Assembly (NCBI GenBank): GCA_964195005.1
Contig: CAXMOO010000048.1
Coordinates: 1 to 31,909 of the forward strand
Direction of reading: 5' to 3'
DNA from: JAUXLW01 sp964195005
GTDB lineage: Bacteria > Actinomycetota > Acidimicrobiia > Spongiisociales > SHLN01
Length of the DNA stretch: 31,909 nucleotides
Positions 6,530 through 14,925 of the stretch are shown here, one piece after another. A program made the translations under genes and the position numbers. Each line of letters begins with the position of its first letter. Position 1 is the first letter of the stretch. The notes below the pieces were generated by a model. That model was given only the letters and a program-made list of their open reading frames with translations, had not been told where the DNA came from and did no database searches.

Positions 6530-7794
6530 CCGCGCTTCCGGGTTCGCTCCTCCCCGATAACGCCACCGTCTCGCAGGAGGGCAGGCTTGTGGTGGCCGGT
6601 TGCGACTTGCTGGCCCTGGCCGAAGAGTACGGCACTCCGCTCTTCGTCTACGACGAAGATCACATGCGAGCCCGATGCCGGGAAGCAGTGGCGGCGTTTC
6701 CAGACGGAGTTGCCTACGCCGCCAAGGCGTTTCTGTGCCAGGCGATGGCGAAGCTCGCCTACGAAGAAGGGATGCATCTCGACGTTGCGACGGGAGGCGA
6801 GGTTCACATCGCGCTCGCAGCCGGGGTGCCGGCCGACAGCCTGGTGTTCCATGGCAACAACAAATCGATGGCAGAGCTGCATGCGGGCCTGAGTGCCGAG
6901 GTCGGGCGGGTGGTGGTCGACTCCTTTGACGAGATCGACCGCATTGAGACCGTCGTCGGCGAGGGGCTTGCTCCACCCAGGGTGCTCATACGAGTCACGC
7001 CCGGGATCGAAGCCCACACTCATGAATACCTGCAAACCGGTGTCGCCGACTCCAAGTTCGGCTTCAGCCTGGCCGGCGGCGTCGCCGAGGAGGCCCTGGC
7101 GCGAGCTGAGAAATCCCCGGCAATGCAGCTCATGGGAATTCATGCCCACATCGGGAGTCAGGTTTTTGTCGTCGACTCGTTTGTGAAGGCGATTGGCCTC
7201 CTGGCTCCTCTCGTGCAGTCGATCGATGCTTCCGAGTTCTCCATCGGCGGCGGGCTCGGCGTGGCCTATGTGGAGGGAGAGTCGACTCCGTCAATCACCG
7301 AGTGGGCCGAAGCCGTGAAGGCAGCGGCGGACGCTGCCGGAATCCGCTCACGGATACTGGCGGAGCCGGGCCGGGCCATTGTGGCTGCCGCGGCAATCAC
7401 GCTCTACCGGGTTGGGACCCTCAAGCGATTGAAAGGCGGTCGCATTTACGCGGCCGTCGACGGGGGAATGAGTGACAACCCCCGTCCCGTGCTGTATGGA
7501 AGCGGATACGAGGCTTTCTTGCCCCGGTCGGTTGAAGCTGATCGACATTTGTCTGTAAGGGTGGTGGGCAAGCATTGCGAGTCCGGCGATGTGATTGTGC
7601 GCGACGCGGCAGTACCGGCAGACCTGCAAGTTGGAGACGTGCTGGCGACGCCCGTTACCGGGGCCTATGGGCACTCGATGGGCTCCAACTACAACATGAT
7701 CATGCGGCCACCCGTGGTCTTCGTCAGGGATGGACGGGCCCGGGTCGTAGTCAGGCGGGAAACCTACGACGACCTGGTCCGGCGCGATGTTTGA
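6526..7794 (+). CDS. lysA: Diaminopimelate decarboxylase
   Basis: This PLP enzyme removes CO2 from meso-diaminopimelate to give L-lysine, the last step of lysine synthesis. The 422 residues show the alanine-racemase-like barrel with the PLP lysine K67 in YAAKAFLC, HAHIGSQVF, the glycine-rich phosphate-binding FSIGGGLGVAY, EPGRAIVA, and the beta-domain catalytic CESGDV with ATPVTGAYGHSMGSNYN near the end. The GTG start overlaps the argS stop by four bases. An 89-bp gap with no visible gene separates it from hom. Confidence 0.98.
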   Translation: MTALPGSLLPDNATVSQEGRLVVAGCDLLALAEEYGTPLFVYDEDHMRARCREAVAAFPDGVAYAAKAFLCQAMAKLAYEEGMHLDVATGGEVHIALAAGVPADSLVFHGNNKSMAELHAGLSAEVGRVVVDSFDEIDRIETVVGEGLAPPRVLIRVTPGIEAHTHEYLQTGVADSKFGFSLAGGVAEEALARAEKSPAMQLMGIHAHIGSQVFVVDSFVKAIGLLAPLVQSIDASEFSIGGGLGVAYVEGESTPSITEWAEAVKAAADAAGIRSRILAEPGRAIVAAAAITLYRVGTLKRLKGGRIYAAVDGGMSDNPRPVLYGSGYEAFLPRSVEADRHLSVRVVGKHCESGDVIVRDAAVPADLQVGDVLATPVTGAYGHSMGSNYNMIMRPPVVFVRDGRARVVVRRETYDDLVRRDV

Positions 7795-7883
7795 TGACGC
7801 CGTGAAATCACCTCCGGGTGCTCCAGCCCGCATTCGGCGGATAGCGGCGCCGCGGAGACTGCGAGCCAGTATCGTCCCTCAGC

Positions 7884-9179
7884 ATGAAGGTTGGCATTGG
7901 AATACTCGGCTTTGGCACAGTCGGAGGTGCCCTGCTCAGGAAACTCGTGCAGGAGGCAGAATCGATCTCGGCCAAGACGGGCCTGGAGCTCGATGTGGTC
8001 AAGGTGGCCGTGCGCGACCTGGCCAAAGTCCGGGTCGTAGATCTGGCGGACGGTGTCCTCACCGACACTCCGGACGATGTGGTCAATGATCCCGGTGTGC
8101 AGCTTGTGGTCGAGATCATGGGAGGTGAAGACCCGGCCGGTGACCTTGTGGCGGCCGCCCTCCAGGCCGGCAAGCCGGTTGTCACCGCCAATAAGGCTCT
8201 GATTGCAGCCCGGGGCGAAGAGCTTCTCACCCTCGCCGAAGCCGCCGGAGTTCCGCTGTTATTCGAGGCGGCCGTCGGCGGCGGTATTCCCATCATCCGG
8301 CCACTTTCAGAAACTCTGGCCGGGGAGCAGATCGACCGCGTGCTGGGCATCGTCAACGGCACCACCAACTACATCCTCACCAGGATGTCCGAGGAAGGCA
8401 CCAGCTACAAGACTGCATTGGCTGAAGCCCAGGAGCTCGGCTACGCCGAGGCCGACCCTTCGGCCGACGTAAGCGGCGCCGACGCAGCTGCCAAAGCGGC
8501 GATCCTGGCCAGCCTTGCCTTTGGCACCTGGGTGAGTGTCGAAACGGTATACACCGAGGGCATCGAGCGGGTTGATCCCATCGACGTCCGCATCGCCGGC
8601 GAGCTCGGCTACACAGTCAAACTGCTGGCGGTGGCGGAGAACACTGCGAAGGGAGTGAGCGTGCGGGTCCATCCCACCTTCCTGCCGAACGATCACCCCA
8701 TGGCGGTTATCCGCGGCGCCACCAACGCCATATTCGTCGAGGGCCCGAGCTTCGATCAGCTCCTCTTCGCCGGGCCCGGCGCCGGGGGAGAGCCCACCGC
8801 CACCGCCTTGCTGGGTGACGTGGTCGACGCGGCCCGCGAGCTACTGGCGGGTGCTCAGGTGGTGCCCCCGATCCGATTCCAGCCAGGCCGGATCATGGAT
8901 TTCGCAGACATCGCCACCACCTGGTACTTGCGGTTGGAGGTAGTCGACCGACCAGGAGTGCTTGCCCAGATTGCCGGAGTCTTCGGCAGCCACGACGTCA
9001 GCATCAAATCGGTGTGGCAGGAGGGCGAGGACGATGAGGCCACTCTGCTGTTGGTGACCCACGCCACCGAGGAGAGGAGCCAGCAAGCGAGCCTCGAAGC
9101 GCTGCGGGCTCTCGATGTTGTCGATGAGGTGGCCGCCCTTTTCAGGGTGGAAGGCGCCGGGCCGACCCCGAACCTGTGA
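7884..9179 (+). CDS. hom: Homoserine dehydrogenase
   Basis: This enzyme reduces aspartate semialdehyde to homoserine with NAD(P)H, at the branch to threonine and methionine. The 431 residues carry the Rossmann motif GFGTVG (9-14), VTANKALIA, the substrate region FEAAVGGGIPIIRPL and GIVNGTTNYILTRM, the signature ADPSADVSGADAAAKAAIL with the catalytic Lys, and a C-terminal ACT domain starting LRLEVVDRPGVLAQIAGVF. ACT domains of this kind usually mediate feedback inhibition by threonine. It is the stand-alone form without aspartokinase. thrC starts on a GTG that overlaps its TGA, so the two are coupled. Confidence 0.98.
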   Translation: MKVGIGILGFGTVGGALLRKLVQEAESISAKTGLELDVVKVAVRDLAKVRVVDLADGVLTDTPDDVVNDPGVQLVVEIMGGEDPAGDLVAAALQAGKPVVTANKALIAARGEELLTLAEAAGVPLLFEAAVGGGIPIIRPLSETLAGEQIDRVLGIVNGTTNYILTRMSEEGTSYKTALAEAQELGYAEADPSADVSGADAAAKAAILASLAFGTWVSVETVYTEGIERVDPIDVRIAGELGYTVKLLAVAENTAKGVSVRVHPTFLPNDHPMAVIRGATNAIFVEGPSFDQLLFAGPGAGGEPTATALLGDVVDAARELLAGAQVVPPIRFQPGRIMDFADIATTWYLRLEVVDRPGVLAQIAGVFGSHDVSIKSVWQEGEDDEATLLLVTHATEERSQQASLEALRALDVVDEVAALFRVEGAGPTPNL

Positions 9180-10573
9180 GATATCGCAGCACCCGCGGCG
9201 GTGCCACGGGGGTGCAGTTCGTCGACGTGATGCTGCAAGGCATGGCGCCCGACGGCGGCCTCTACGTGCCGGAGAGCTACCCCACGCTCCAGTTCGACTC
9301 GATGGGAAGCGGCGACTACACCCGGACCGCCACTGACGTGATGTGGCCGTTCGTTGAAGAGAACTACGAACGTGACGAGTTTGCCGAAATGGTCTCAGAG
9401 GCCTACGCCGAGTTTGACCATCCGCAGATCGCACCACTGCGCGAGCTCGACCCGGCGGCGAGAGAGTGGCTGCTGGAGTTGTTCTGGGGGCCGAGCCTGG
9501 CTTTCAAAGACATCGCGTTGCAGTTGCTCGGCCGGCTTCTCGAGCACGAGCTGTCCCGTAGATCCACCACCGCCACAGTCGTCGGCGCTACCAGCGGGGA
9601 CACCGGCTCGGCAGCTATCGAGGCCGTGCGGGGCAGGGCTGGCATTGAGCTGTTCATGCTCCACCCGGAGGGGCGGGTGTCGACGATTCAGCGATTACAG
9701 ATGACCACCGTTGATGAGCCCAACATCCATAACATCGCTATCGAAGGCACGTTCGACGACTGCCAGGACCTCGTCAAGGCGATGTTCGCCGATGAAGCCT
9801 TCCGGGCCCGGTATCGGCTGGGGACGGTGAACTCGATCAACTGGGCGCGGGTCATGGCCCAGGTGGTCTACTACGTGAGCTCTGCTCGGGCCCTCGGGGC
9901 TCCCGAGCAGGCGGTGGCATTCTCAGTCCCCACCGGGAACTTTGGCAACATCTACGCCGGGCACGTGGCGCGGGCGATGGGCGTTCCAATCGACCAGCTG
10001 ATCCTTGCCACCAACGTCAATGACATCCTCAGCCGGGCTTACGACTCGGGCGTGGTTGAGGTTCACCAGGTGGTGGCGTCCCAAAGCCCGGCCATGGACA
10101 TCCAGGTCAGTTCAAACTTCGAGCGGCTGCTTTTCGAGCTCTTCGACCGGGACGGGTCGAAGACGGCAGCCTTCCTGGAAGAGTTTCGATCGACGGGGCG
10201 GGCTGCGCTTTCAGGTCCGGTCCATGAGCGCTTCCGCAGGCTCTTCGACGCCGGCCGGCTAACCGACTCCGAAACCCGGAATGTGATATCGGAGGTCTAC
10301 AAGGAGTCGGGGTTGGTGATCGATCCCCACACCGCAGTCGGCGTAGGCGTAGGGCGAGAGAGGAGGAGGAGTGATCCTTCGGTGCCTCTGGTAATGCTGG
10401 CTTGTGCTCATCCCGCCAAGTTTCCCGACACTGTTGTCGGTGCTCTGGGGGAGCCGCCCATCACTCCGCACCGCCTGGCCGGCCTGGCAGGCCTGGCGGA
10501 GTATGTCGAGGTTCTACCCAACTCGCTCGAGGTCGTCCAGGAACACATCGCCGCCGGGGCCCTGAGCAACTAA
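9176..10573 (+). CDS. thrC: Threonine synthase
   Basis: This PLP enzyme turns O-phosphohomoserine into L-threonine. At 465 residues with the opening RYRSTRGGATGVQF it is the longer, E. coli-like type, unlike the roughly 360-residue form I know from M. tuberculosis. The PLP lysine is K111 in SLAFKDIALQ. Other landmarks are GATSGDTGSAAIEA, LGTVNSINWARVMAQ and VPTGNFGNIYAG. The GTG start overlaps the hom stop. Its substrate needs homoserine kinase (thrB), which is not in this window; the next gene is rho after a 335-base gap. A weak CGCCCC/GGGGTG hairpin lies just after the stop but lacks a T tract. Confidence 0.97.
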   Translation: MRYRSTRGGATGVQFVDVMLQGMAPDGGLYVPESYPTLQFDSMGSGDYTRTATDVMWPFVEENYERDEFAEMVSEAYAEFDHPQIAPLRELDPAAREWLLELFWGPSLAFKDIALQLLGRLLEHELSRRSTTATVVGATSGDTGSAAIEAVRGRAGIELFMLHPEGRVSTIQRLQMTTVDEPNIHNIAIEGTFDDCQDLVKAMFADEAFRARYRLGTVNSINWARVMAQVVYYVSSARALGAPEQAVAFSVPTGNFGNIYAGHVARAMGVPIDQLILATNVNDILSRAYDSGVVEVHQVVASQSPAMDIQVSSNFERLLFELFDRDGSKTAAFLEEFRSTGRAALSGPVHERFRRLFDAGRLTDSETRNVISEVYKESGLVIDPHTAVGVGVGRERRRSDPSVPLVMLACAHPAKFPDTVVGALGEPPITPHRLAGLAGLAEYVEVLPNSLEVVQEHIAAGALSN

Positions 10574-10908
10574 CGCCCCGTCTGTTGGGGTGTTGCCGTA
10601 GTCGCTTGCTGCGTAGCGGCAACCGATCCAGTGGATGCGCCGGCGGGGGAAGCTGTTGTGAGCCTGACCACCACGTCGTGTCAATATGCCAATTCTGACT
10701 TGCCGGAAAGGGGCTCTCAAACGCCTGCTCAAGGCTTGGGGGAATTAAGCCGACACATTTGTGGTTGGATCAAGGCGAGCAAGCCTCTATTATAAATGCT
10801 GGACAATCCGTCCACAGCTCGACCCAAGCATTTCGCTGGCGAGCGCCCGTGTGCATTTCACCAGTGGTGTATGCCCGAAATCCTCGTCAGCCGTTGTAAA
10901 GGAACCCC
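10574..10908. other. 335-bp intergenic region between thrC and rho
   Basis: No convincing coding region is present on either strand. It holds a weak hairpin right after thrC, the promoter at 10765-10793 and a leader of about 110 nt for rho. A small hairpin TGGAC/GTCCA around AATCC lies near the expected transcript start. M. tuberculosis has thrB at this place; I could not recognise thrB remnants in translations of the region. Confidence 0.6.
10765..10793 (+). promoter_or_regulatory. Sigma70-type promoter for rho
   Basis: TTGGAT (10765-10770), a 17-base spacer and TATTAT (10788-10793) make a near-consensus housekeeping promoter in an AT-enriched island. Transcription would start near 10800, giving rho a leader of about 110 nt, a size that would allow leader-based autoregulation as reported for rho elsewhere (inference). 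Confidence 0.62.
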
Positions 10909-12351
10909 ATGACTACACGAGCCGAACTGCAGGGCAAGACCCTCGACGACCTCCGCACTATCGCTACTTCGGTGGGTGTTGAGGCAGATGGTCTGCAGAA
11001 GGCGAAGCTCATCGCCGCCATCCTCCAATCAGGAGGAGTAGAGGTGAAAGACCCCGATCCGGTGGAACTGCCAGCCGCTGAGAAGATGACCTCTACCAAC
11101 ACAGCAACCAGGACCAGACCCAGAACCGGCAACGGAACGAAATCAACCGACGAGAATCGCGCTCGTGATGGCAACGGCAGCCGCAAACGGAAGCGGAGCC
11201 GTTCCCGGGAGCGGGAGGACATCGACGAGAGCCAACTCGAGACTCGCGAGGGACTTCTCGACATCCTCCCTGAGGGTTACGGGTTCCTCCGAGTTGGTGG
11301 ATACCTGCCGGGCGACCAGGACGTATATGTCTCGGCCAACCAGGTGCGCAAGTTTGGTCTCCGCAAAGGTGATCTCATCGAGGGCCCTGTTCGTCCGCCG
11401 CGCTCGCAGGAGAAGTTTGCCGCGCTGGTGCGAGTTGTCTCCAACAGCGGCATGGATCCCGAAGATGCCCGTAAGCGCCCCAAGTTTGGCGCTCTCACTC
11501 CACTCTTCCCGGACATTCGCCTGCGCATGGAGCGCGAGAACAAGGACGACCAGCTAGCCAGGCTGATGGATTTGATTTCCCCGATAGGGAAGGGTCAGCG
11601 TGGATTGATCGTGTCGCCACCTAAGGCCGGCAAGACCACCGTGCTCAAAGAGATCGCCGCTTCAGTGGCGGAAAACAACCCCGAGTGTCACCTGATGGTG
11701 GTTCTGGTGGACGAGCGTCCGGAAGAGGTCACCGACATGCAACGCTCGGTACGCGGTGAGGTTGTCTACTCGACATTCGATCGCCCGGCTGAAGAGCACA
11801 CCCAGGTCTCGGAGCTGGCTCTCGAAAGGGCGAAGCGCCTGGTGGAGATGGGCAAGGACGTTGTCATCCTGCTGGACTCGATTACCCGATTGGCGAGAGC
11901 CCACAACCTGGCCATTCCGGCTTCTGGCCGAATCCTCTCCGGTGGCATTGACTCACAGGCGCTCTATCCCCCGAAGCGGTTCTTCGGCGCCGCCCGGAAT
12001 ATTGAAGAGGGTGGGAGCCTTACCATCATGGGAACGGCCCTTGTTGAGACCGGTTCCCGCATGGATGAAGTGATTTTCGAGGAGTTCAAAGGAACCGGAA
12101 ACATGGAGCTGCGGCTCGACCGCAGCCTCGCAGACAAGCGGATCTACCCGGCCGTCGACATTTCGGCTTCCGGTACCCGCAAAGAGGAGCTGCTTTTCGA
12201 TCCGGACGAGCTGAAGCAGGTCTGGAAACTGCGCCGAGTGCTGCTGGCCCTGGAGTCGGCACCGGCCCTGGAACTGCTCCTCAATAAGCTGAAAGAGTCG
12301 AAGTCCAACGCCGATTTCCTCGCCGAGGTGGCGAAGACCGGCAACGGCTAA
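10909..12351 (+). CDS. rho: Transcription termination factor Rho
   Basis: This is the hexameric RNA helicase/ATPase that ends transcription, 480 residues. Order of parts: a Rho N-terminal helical domain (about 1-45, TLDDLRTIATSVGVE), a charged low-complexity insert rich in Thr, Arg and Lys (about 55-105, including SRKRKRSRSRERED), the cold-shock-like RNA-binding domain from EGLLDILPEGYGFLR, Walker A PPKAGKTT with K242, Walker B DVVILLDSITRLAR, and ALYPPKRFFGAARN followed by GSLTIMGTALVETGSRMDE. The basic insert is typical of actinobacterial Rho and is absent from E. coli Rho; it is thought to give extra RNA contact. AAAGGA precedes the ATG at good spacing. rpmE follows after 11 bp. Confidence 0.98.
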   Translation: MTTRAELQGKTLDDLRTIATSVGVEADGLQKAKLIAAILQSGGVEVKDPDPVELPAAEKMTSTNTATRTRPRTGNGTKSTDENRARDGNGSRKRKRSRSREREDIDESQLETREGLLDILPEGYGFLRVGGYLPGDQDVYVSANQVRKFGLRKGDLIEGPVRPPRSQEKFAALVRVVSNSGMDPEDARKRPKFGALTPLFPDIRLRMERENKDDQLARLMDLISPIGKGQRGLIVSPPKAGKTTVLKEIAASVAENNPECHLMVVLVDERPEEVTDMQRSVRGEVVYSTFDRPAEEHTQVSELALERAKRLVEMGKDVVILLDSITRLARAHNLAIPASGRILSGGIDSQALYPPKRFFGAARNIEEGGSLTIMGTALVETGSRMDEVIFEEFKGTGNMELRLDRSLADKRIYPAVDISASGTRKEELLFDPDELKQVWKLRRVLLALESAPALELLLNKLKESKSNADFLAEVAKTGNG

Positions 12352-12362
12352 GGAAGGGACAA

Positions 12363-12809
12363 GTGAAGACCGAGATCCACCCCGAGTACATGGAAGCTCG
12401 CGTGCACTGCTCGTGCGGGAATGAGTTCGTCACGCGCTCGACTCGCGAGACGCTGACGGTCGAGCTATGCAATGAGTGCCATCCTTTCTATACCGGCAAG
12501 CAGAAGCTGGTCGACACTGGTGGGCGAGTGGAGCGGTTCCGCAAGCGGACCGAAAAGACCGACAAGCAGGCTGTGGCGTCCAAGAGGGCCAAGCGGGCAG
12601 ACAAGGCCAAGATCAAAACGTCCGACGCCAAGCCGTCCTCGGCCGCCAAGCCGACCACATCGAAGCCGGCCAGACCCAAGAGCGCTCCCCGGCCCAAGCA
12701 GGCTGCACAGAAGCCAGAAGCCGAAAAGGTTCTCGTCACCGACGAGCCCGTCGAGGCGGAAGAGGCAGTTCAGGCGGATAGTCCGGCCGAGGAGTCGGCG
12801 GAGGCCTGA
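12363..12809 (+). CDS. rpmE: Ribosomal protein bL31 with long C-terminal extension
   Basis: Residues 1-75 are a normal zinc-type bL31: MKTEIHPEY, CSCGNEF with C16 and C18, and LCNECHPFYTGKQ with C36 and C39, then the conserved GGRVERFRKR. The protein continues to 148 residues, about twice the usual length. The extra part is rich in Lys, Ala, Pro and Ser (about 75-120) and ends in a very acidic tail (EPVEAEEAVQADSPAEESAEA region). It is in frame with no stop between, so it is a real extension at the sequence level. The GTG start has the strong ribosome site AAGGAAGGG. It sits between rho and a DUF1385 gene; rho-rpmE-prfA is a common actinobacterial order. Confidence 0.96.
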   Translation: MKTEIHPEYMEARVHCSCGNEFVTRSTRETLTVELCNECHPFYTGKQKLVDTGGRVERFRKRTEKTDKQAVASKRAKRADKAKIKTSDAKPSSAAKPTTSKPARPKSAPRPKQAAQKPEAEKVLVTDEPVEAEEAVQADSPAEESAEA

Positions 12810-12820
12810 GTGGTCCCCCC

Positions 12821-13840
12821 ATGAGTCCAGCCCCTAACGCCACAGTCGGCGGGCAGGCCGTCATTGAAGGCGTCATGATCCGCAGCCCCCACGCATGGTC
12901 GGTTGCGGTCCGTCGTCCCGATGGAGAAATCGAAGTCCGCCACGACCCGCTGCCCCGCTTGTCGTCCCGCTCCCGGCTTGCCAGGATTCCTTTCATGCGC
13001 GGGGTGATGGTGTTGGGGGAATCGCTCACCCTGGGCTTCAAAGCTCTCACCTGGTCGGCTCAGATCGCCTCCACCGCCGAAGATACAGAAGAGAAGGCCC
13101 GCTTGGAAAAGCTTGCCGCCAAAGACGGATGGCGAGGGCGGCGGGCCCGCAAGCGCCTTGCCAAAGGCAACGAGCTCGGAAAAGGAGAGCTGGCCGCCGC
13201 GATGGGTTTCGCGCTGGTGTTCTTTGTCTTCGTTTTCATGCTGGCCCCACTCGGGGGTGCCAAAGCGGTTGAATCTTTGTTGGGCGGTTCCAACGCGGTC
13301 GTCTTCAACGTCGCCGAAGGCGTTATCCGGGTCATCATCCTGGTCGGCTATATCTGGCTCATCGGCCGCTCCAAGGAGATCGGCCGGGTCTTCCAGTACC
13401 ACGGGGCGGAGCACAAGTCGATCTATGCCTACGAGGCCGGGGACCCGTTGACGGTGCCAGAAGTCCAGAAGTACCACACCATGCATCCCCGTTGCGGTAC
13501 GAGCTTCTTGCTGCTGGTGGTGCTGCTCTCTGTGTTCGTGTTCACGTTCGTAGGGATCTTTCAGCCCAACCTGTTCTGGCTCATCACCAGCCGCATAGTG
13601 CTGATTCCGGTGATCGCCGGCCTTTCATATGAGGTACTCAAGATCTCAGATGCCAAGTCGTATCTGCGTTTCTTGTCTCGCCCTGGAATCGAGCTGCAAA
13701 GGCTGACCACCAATGAGCCCGATGAGCACCAGGTAGAAGTAGCAGTTGCCAGCTTGCTCTCGGCACTCTCGGACGAAGAGCGCGTCGAGGTCAGGTCCCG
13801 GGGCCCGATCTGTGAGGCCGCCTGGAGCGCGATCTCGTGA
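12821..13840 (+). CDS. DUF1385 family membrane protein (YqhQ-like)
   Basis: The 339-residue protein begins with the family signature GGQAVIEGVMIRSP and carries FQYHGAEHKSIYAYEAG and HPRCGTSFLLLVV, the other conserved blocks of DUF1385. Four hydrophobic segments are visible (around MGFALVFFVFVFMLAPLG, VIRVIILVGYIWLI, SFLLLVVLLSVFVFTFVG, and VLIPVIAGLSYEV). The function of the family is not established; the His/Glu/Cys-rich conserved motifs suggest a metal site (inference). Genes of this family commonly sit next to rpmE and prfA in Gram-positive bacteria, as here. prfA begins on a GTG overlapping its stop, so the two are coupled. Confidence 0.93.
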   Translation: MSPAPNATVGGQAVIEGVMIRSPHAWSVAVRRPDGEIEVRHDPLPRLSSRSRLARIPFMRGVMVLGESLTLGFKALTWSAQIASTAEDTEEKARLEKLAAKDGWRGRRARKRLAKGNELGKGELAAAMGFALVFFVFVFMLAPLGGAKAVESLLGGSNAVVFNVAEGVIRVIILVGYIWLIGRSKEIGRVFQYHGAEHKSIYAYEAGDPLTVPEVQKYHTMHPRCGTSFLLLVVLLSVFVFTFVGIFQPNLFWLITSRIVLIPVIAGLSYEVLKISDAKSYLRFLSRPGIELQRLTTNEPDEHQVEVAVASLLSALSDEERVEVRSRGPICEAAWSAIS

Positions 13841-14925
13841 GTGAGGAACAGCTCGTCGCCAGGCTGACTGAAGTAGAGGCTTCGTTCGAGCAGACGCTCA
13901 CCGACATGGCCGATCCCGACATCGCCGGCGACCAGACCCGCTACACCGAGGTCGCTAAACGCCACTCGGACCTCAAGCCGATCGTCGAGACTTATCACGC
14001 CTGGCAGGAAGCTCAGACCGAAGCCGGCGAGGCGCGGGAGATGGCTAAAAGCGAATCTGACGAGGAGATGCTCACCTTCTTGCGAGAGCAGGCGGAGGCC
14101 AAGGACGGCGAGGCTGAGGGCTTGTTGGCCAAGCTGCAGTTGCTCCTGGTGCCGAAAGACCCGAACGACGACAAAGACGTGATTATCGAGGTGAGAGCGG
14201 CAGCCGGGGGAGACGAAGCTGCCCTGTGGGCGGGTGATCTCACCCGCATGTACCAGCGTTACGCCGAGAACCATGGCTGGCAGGCTGAGACGCTAGAGGT
14301 TTCAGAAGCTGAAGGCGGCGGCTTCAAGGAGGTCACCCTCGCCGTCAAGGGCAAAGGAGCTTACTCCCGGCTCAAATTCGAGGCGGGGGTTCACCGGGTC
14401 CAGCGGGTGCCCAAAACTGAGTCGCAGGGCCGGATTCACACCTCCACGGCCAGCGTGGCGGTGTTGCCCGAAGCCGAAGAAATTGAGGTCGAACTCGACC
14501 TCAACGACGTGAAGGTCGACACCTTCCGCTCGAGCGGTCCCGGAGGCCAGTCGGTCAATACCACCGACTCGGCCATTCGGCTCACACACATCCCGACCGG
14601 TGTCAAGGTGACCTGTCAGGACGAAAAGAGCCAGCTACAGAACAAGGAGAAGGCGTTTCGTATCCTCCGGGCCCGGCTCTTTCAGACCCGGCTCGAGGCC
14701 CAGCAGGCCGAGCTGTCGGCCAATCGCCGCGACCAGGTGGGCACCGGTGACCGCTCCGAGAAAATCCGCACATATAACTTCAAGGAGAACCGGGTTACCG
14801 ACCATCGGATCGGACTCACGATCAGCCAACTTCCCGCCATCCTCGAAGGAAGTCTCGATGCCTTTGTTGATGCCCTGACCATTGACAATCAGACCCGGTT
14901 GTTGGCGGGCGGCGACGAGTCATGA
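13837..14925 (+). CDS. prfA: Peptide chain release factor 1
   Basis: This class I release factor reads UAA/UAG and triggers peptide release. The 362 residues include the catalytic GGQ (236-238) in SSGPGGQSVNTTDSA and the RF1-type recognition tripeptide as PKT in QRVPKTESQGRIHTS; RF2 would show SPF. The length fits RF1. The GTG start overlaps the DUF1385 stop, and its own stop overlaps the start of prmC, which encodes the enzyme that methylates the GGQ glutamine, so substrate and modifier are made together. Confidence 0.98.
   Translation: MSEEQLVARLTEVEASFEQTLTDMADPDIAGDQTRYTEVAKRHSDLKPIVETYHAWQEAQTEAGEAREMAKSESDEEMLTFLREQAEAKDGEAEGLLAKLQLLLVPKDPNDDKDVIIEVRAAAGGDEAALWAGDLTRMYQRYAENHGWQAETLEVSEAEGGGFKEVTLAVKGKGAYSRLKFEAGVHRVQRVPKTESQGRIHTSTASVAVLPEAEEIEVELDLNDVKVDTFRSSGPGGQSVNTTDSAIRLTHIPTGVKVTCQDEKSQLQNKEKAFRILRARLFQTRLEAQQAELSANRRDQVGTGDRSEKIRTYNFKENRVTDHRIGLTISQLPAILEGSLDAFVDALTIDNQTRLLAGGDES

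Noticed and set aside
10574..10595. Intrinsic terminator after thrC
   Set aside because: The CGCCCC/GGGGTG stem is short and no T tract follows, so it is not called as a terminator.
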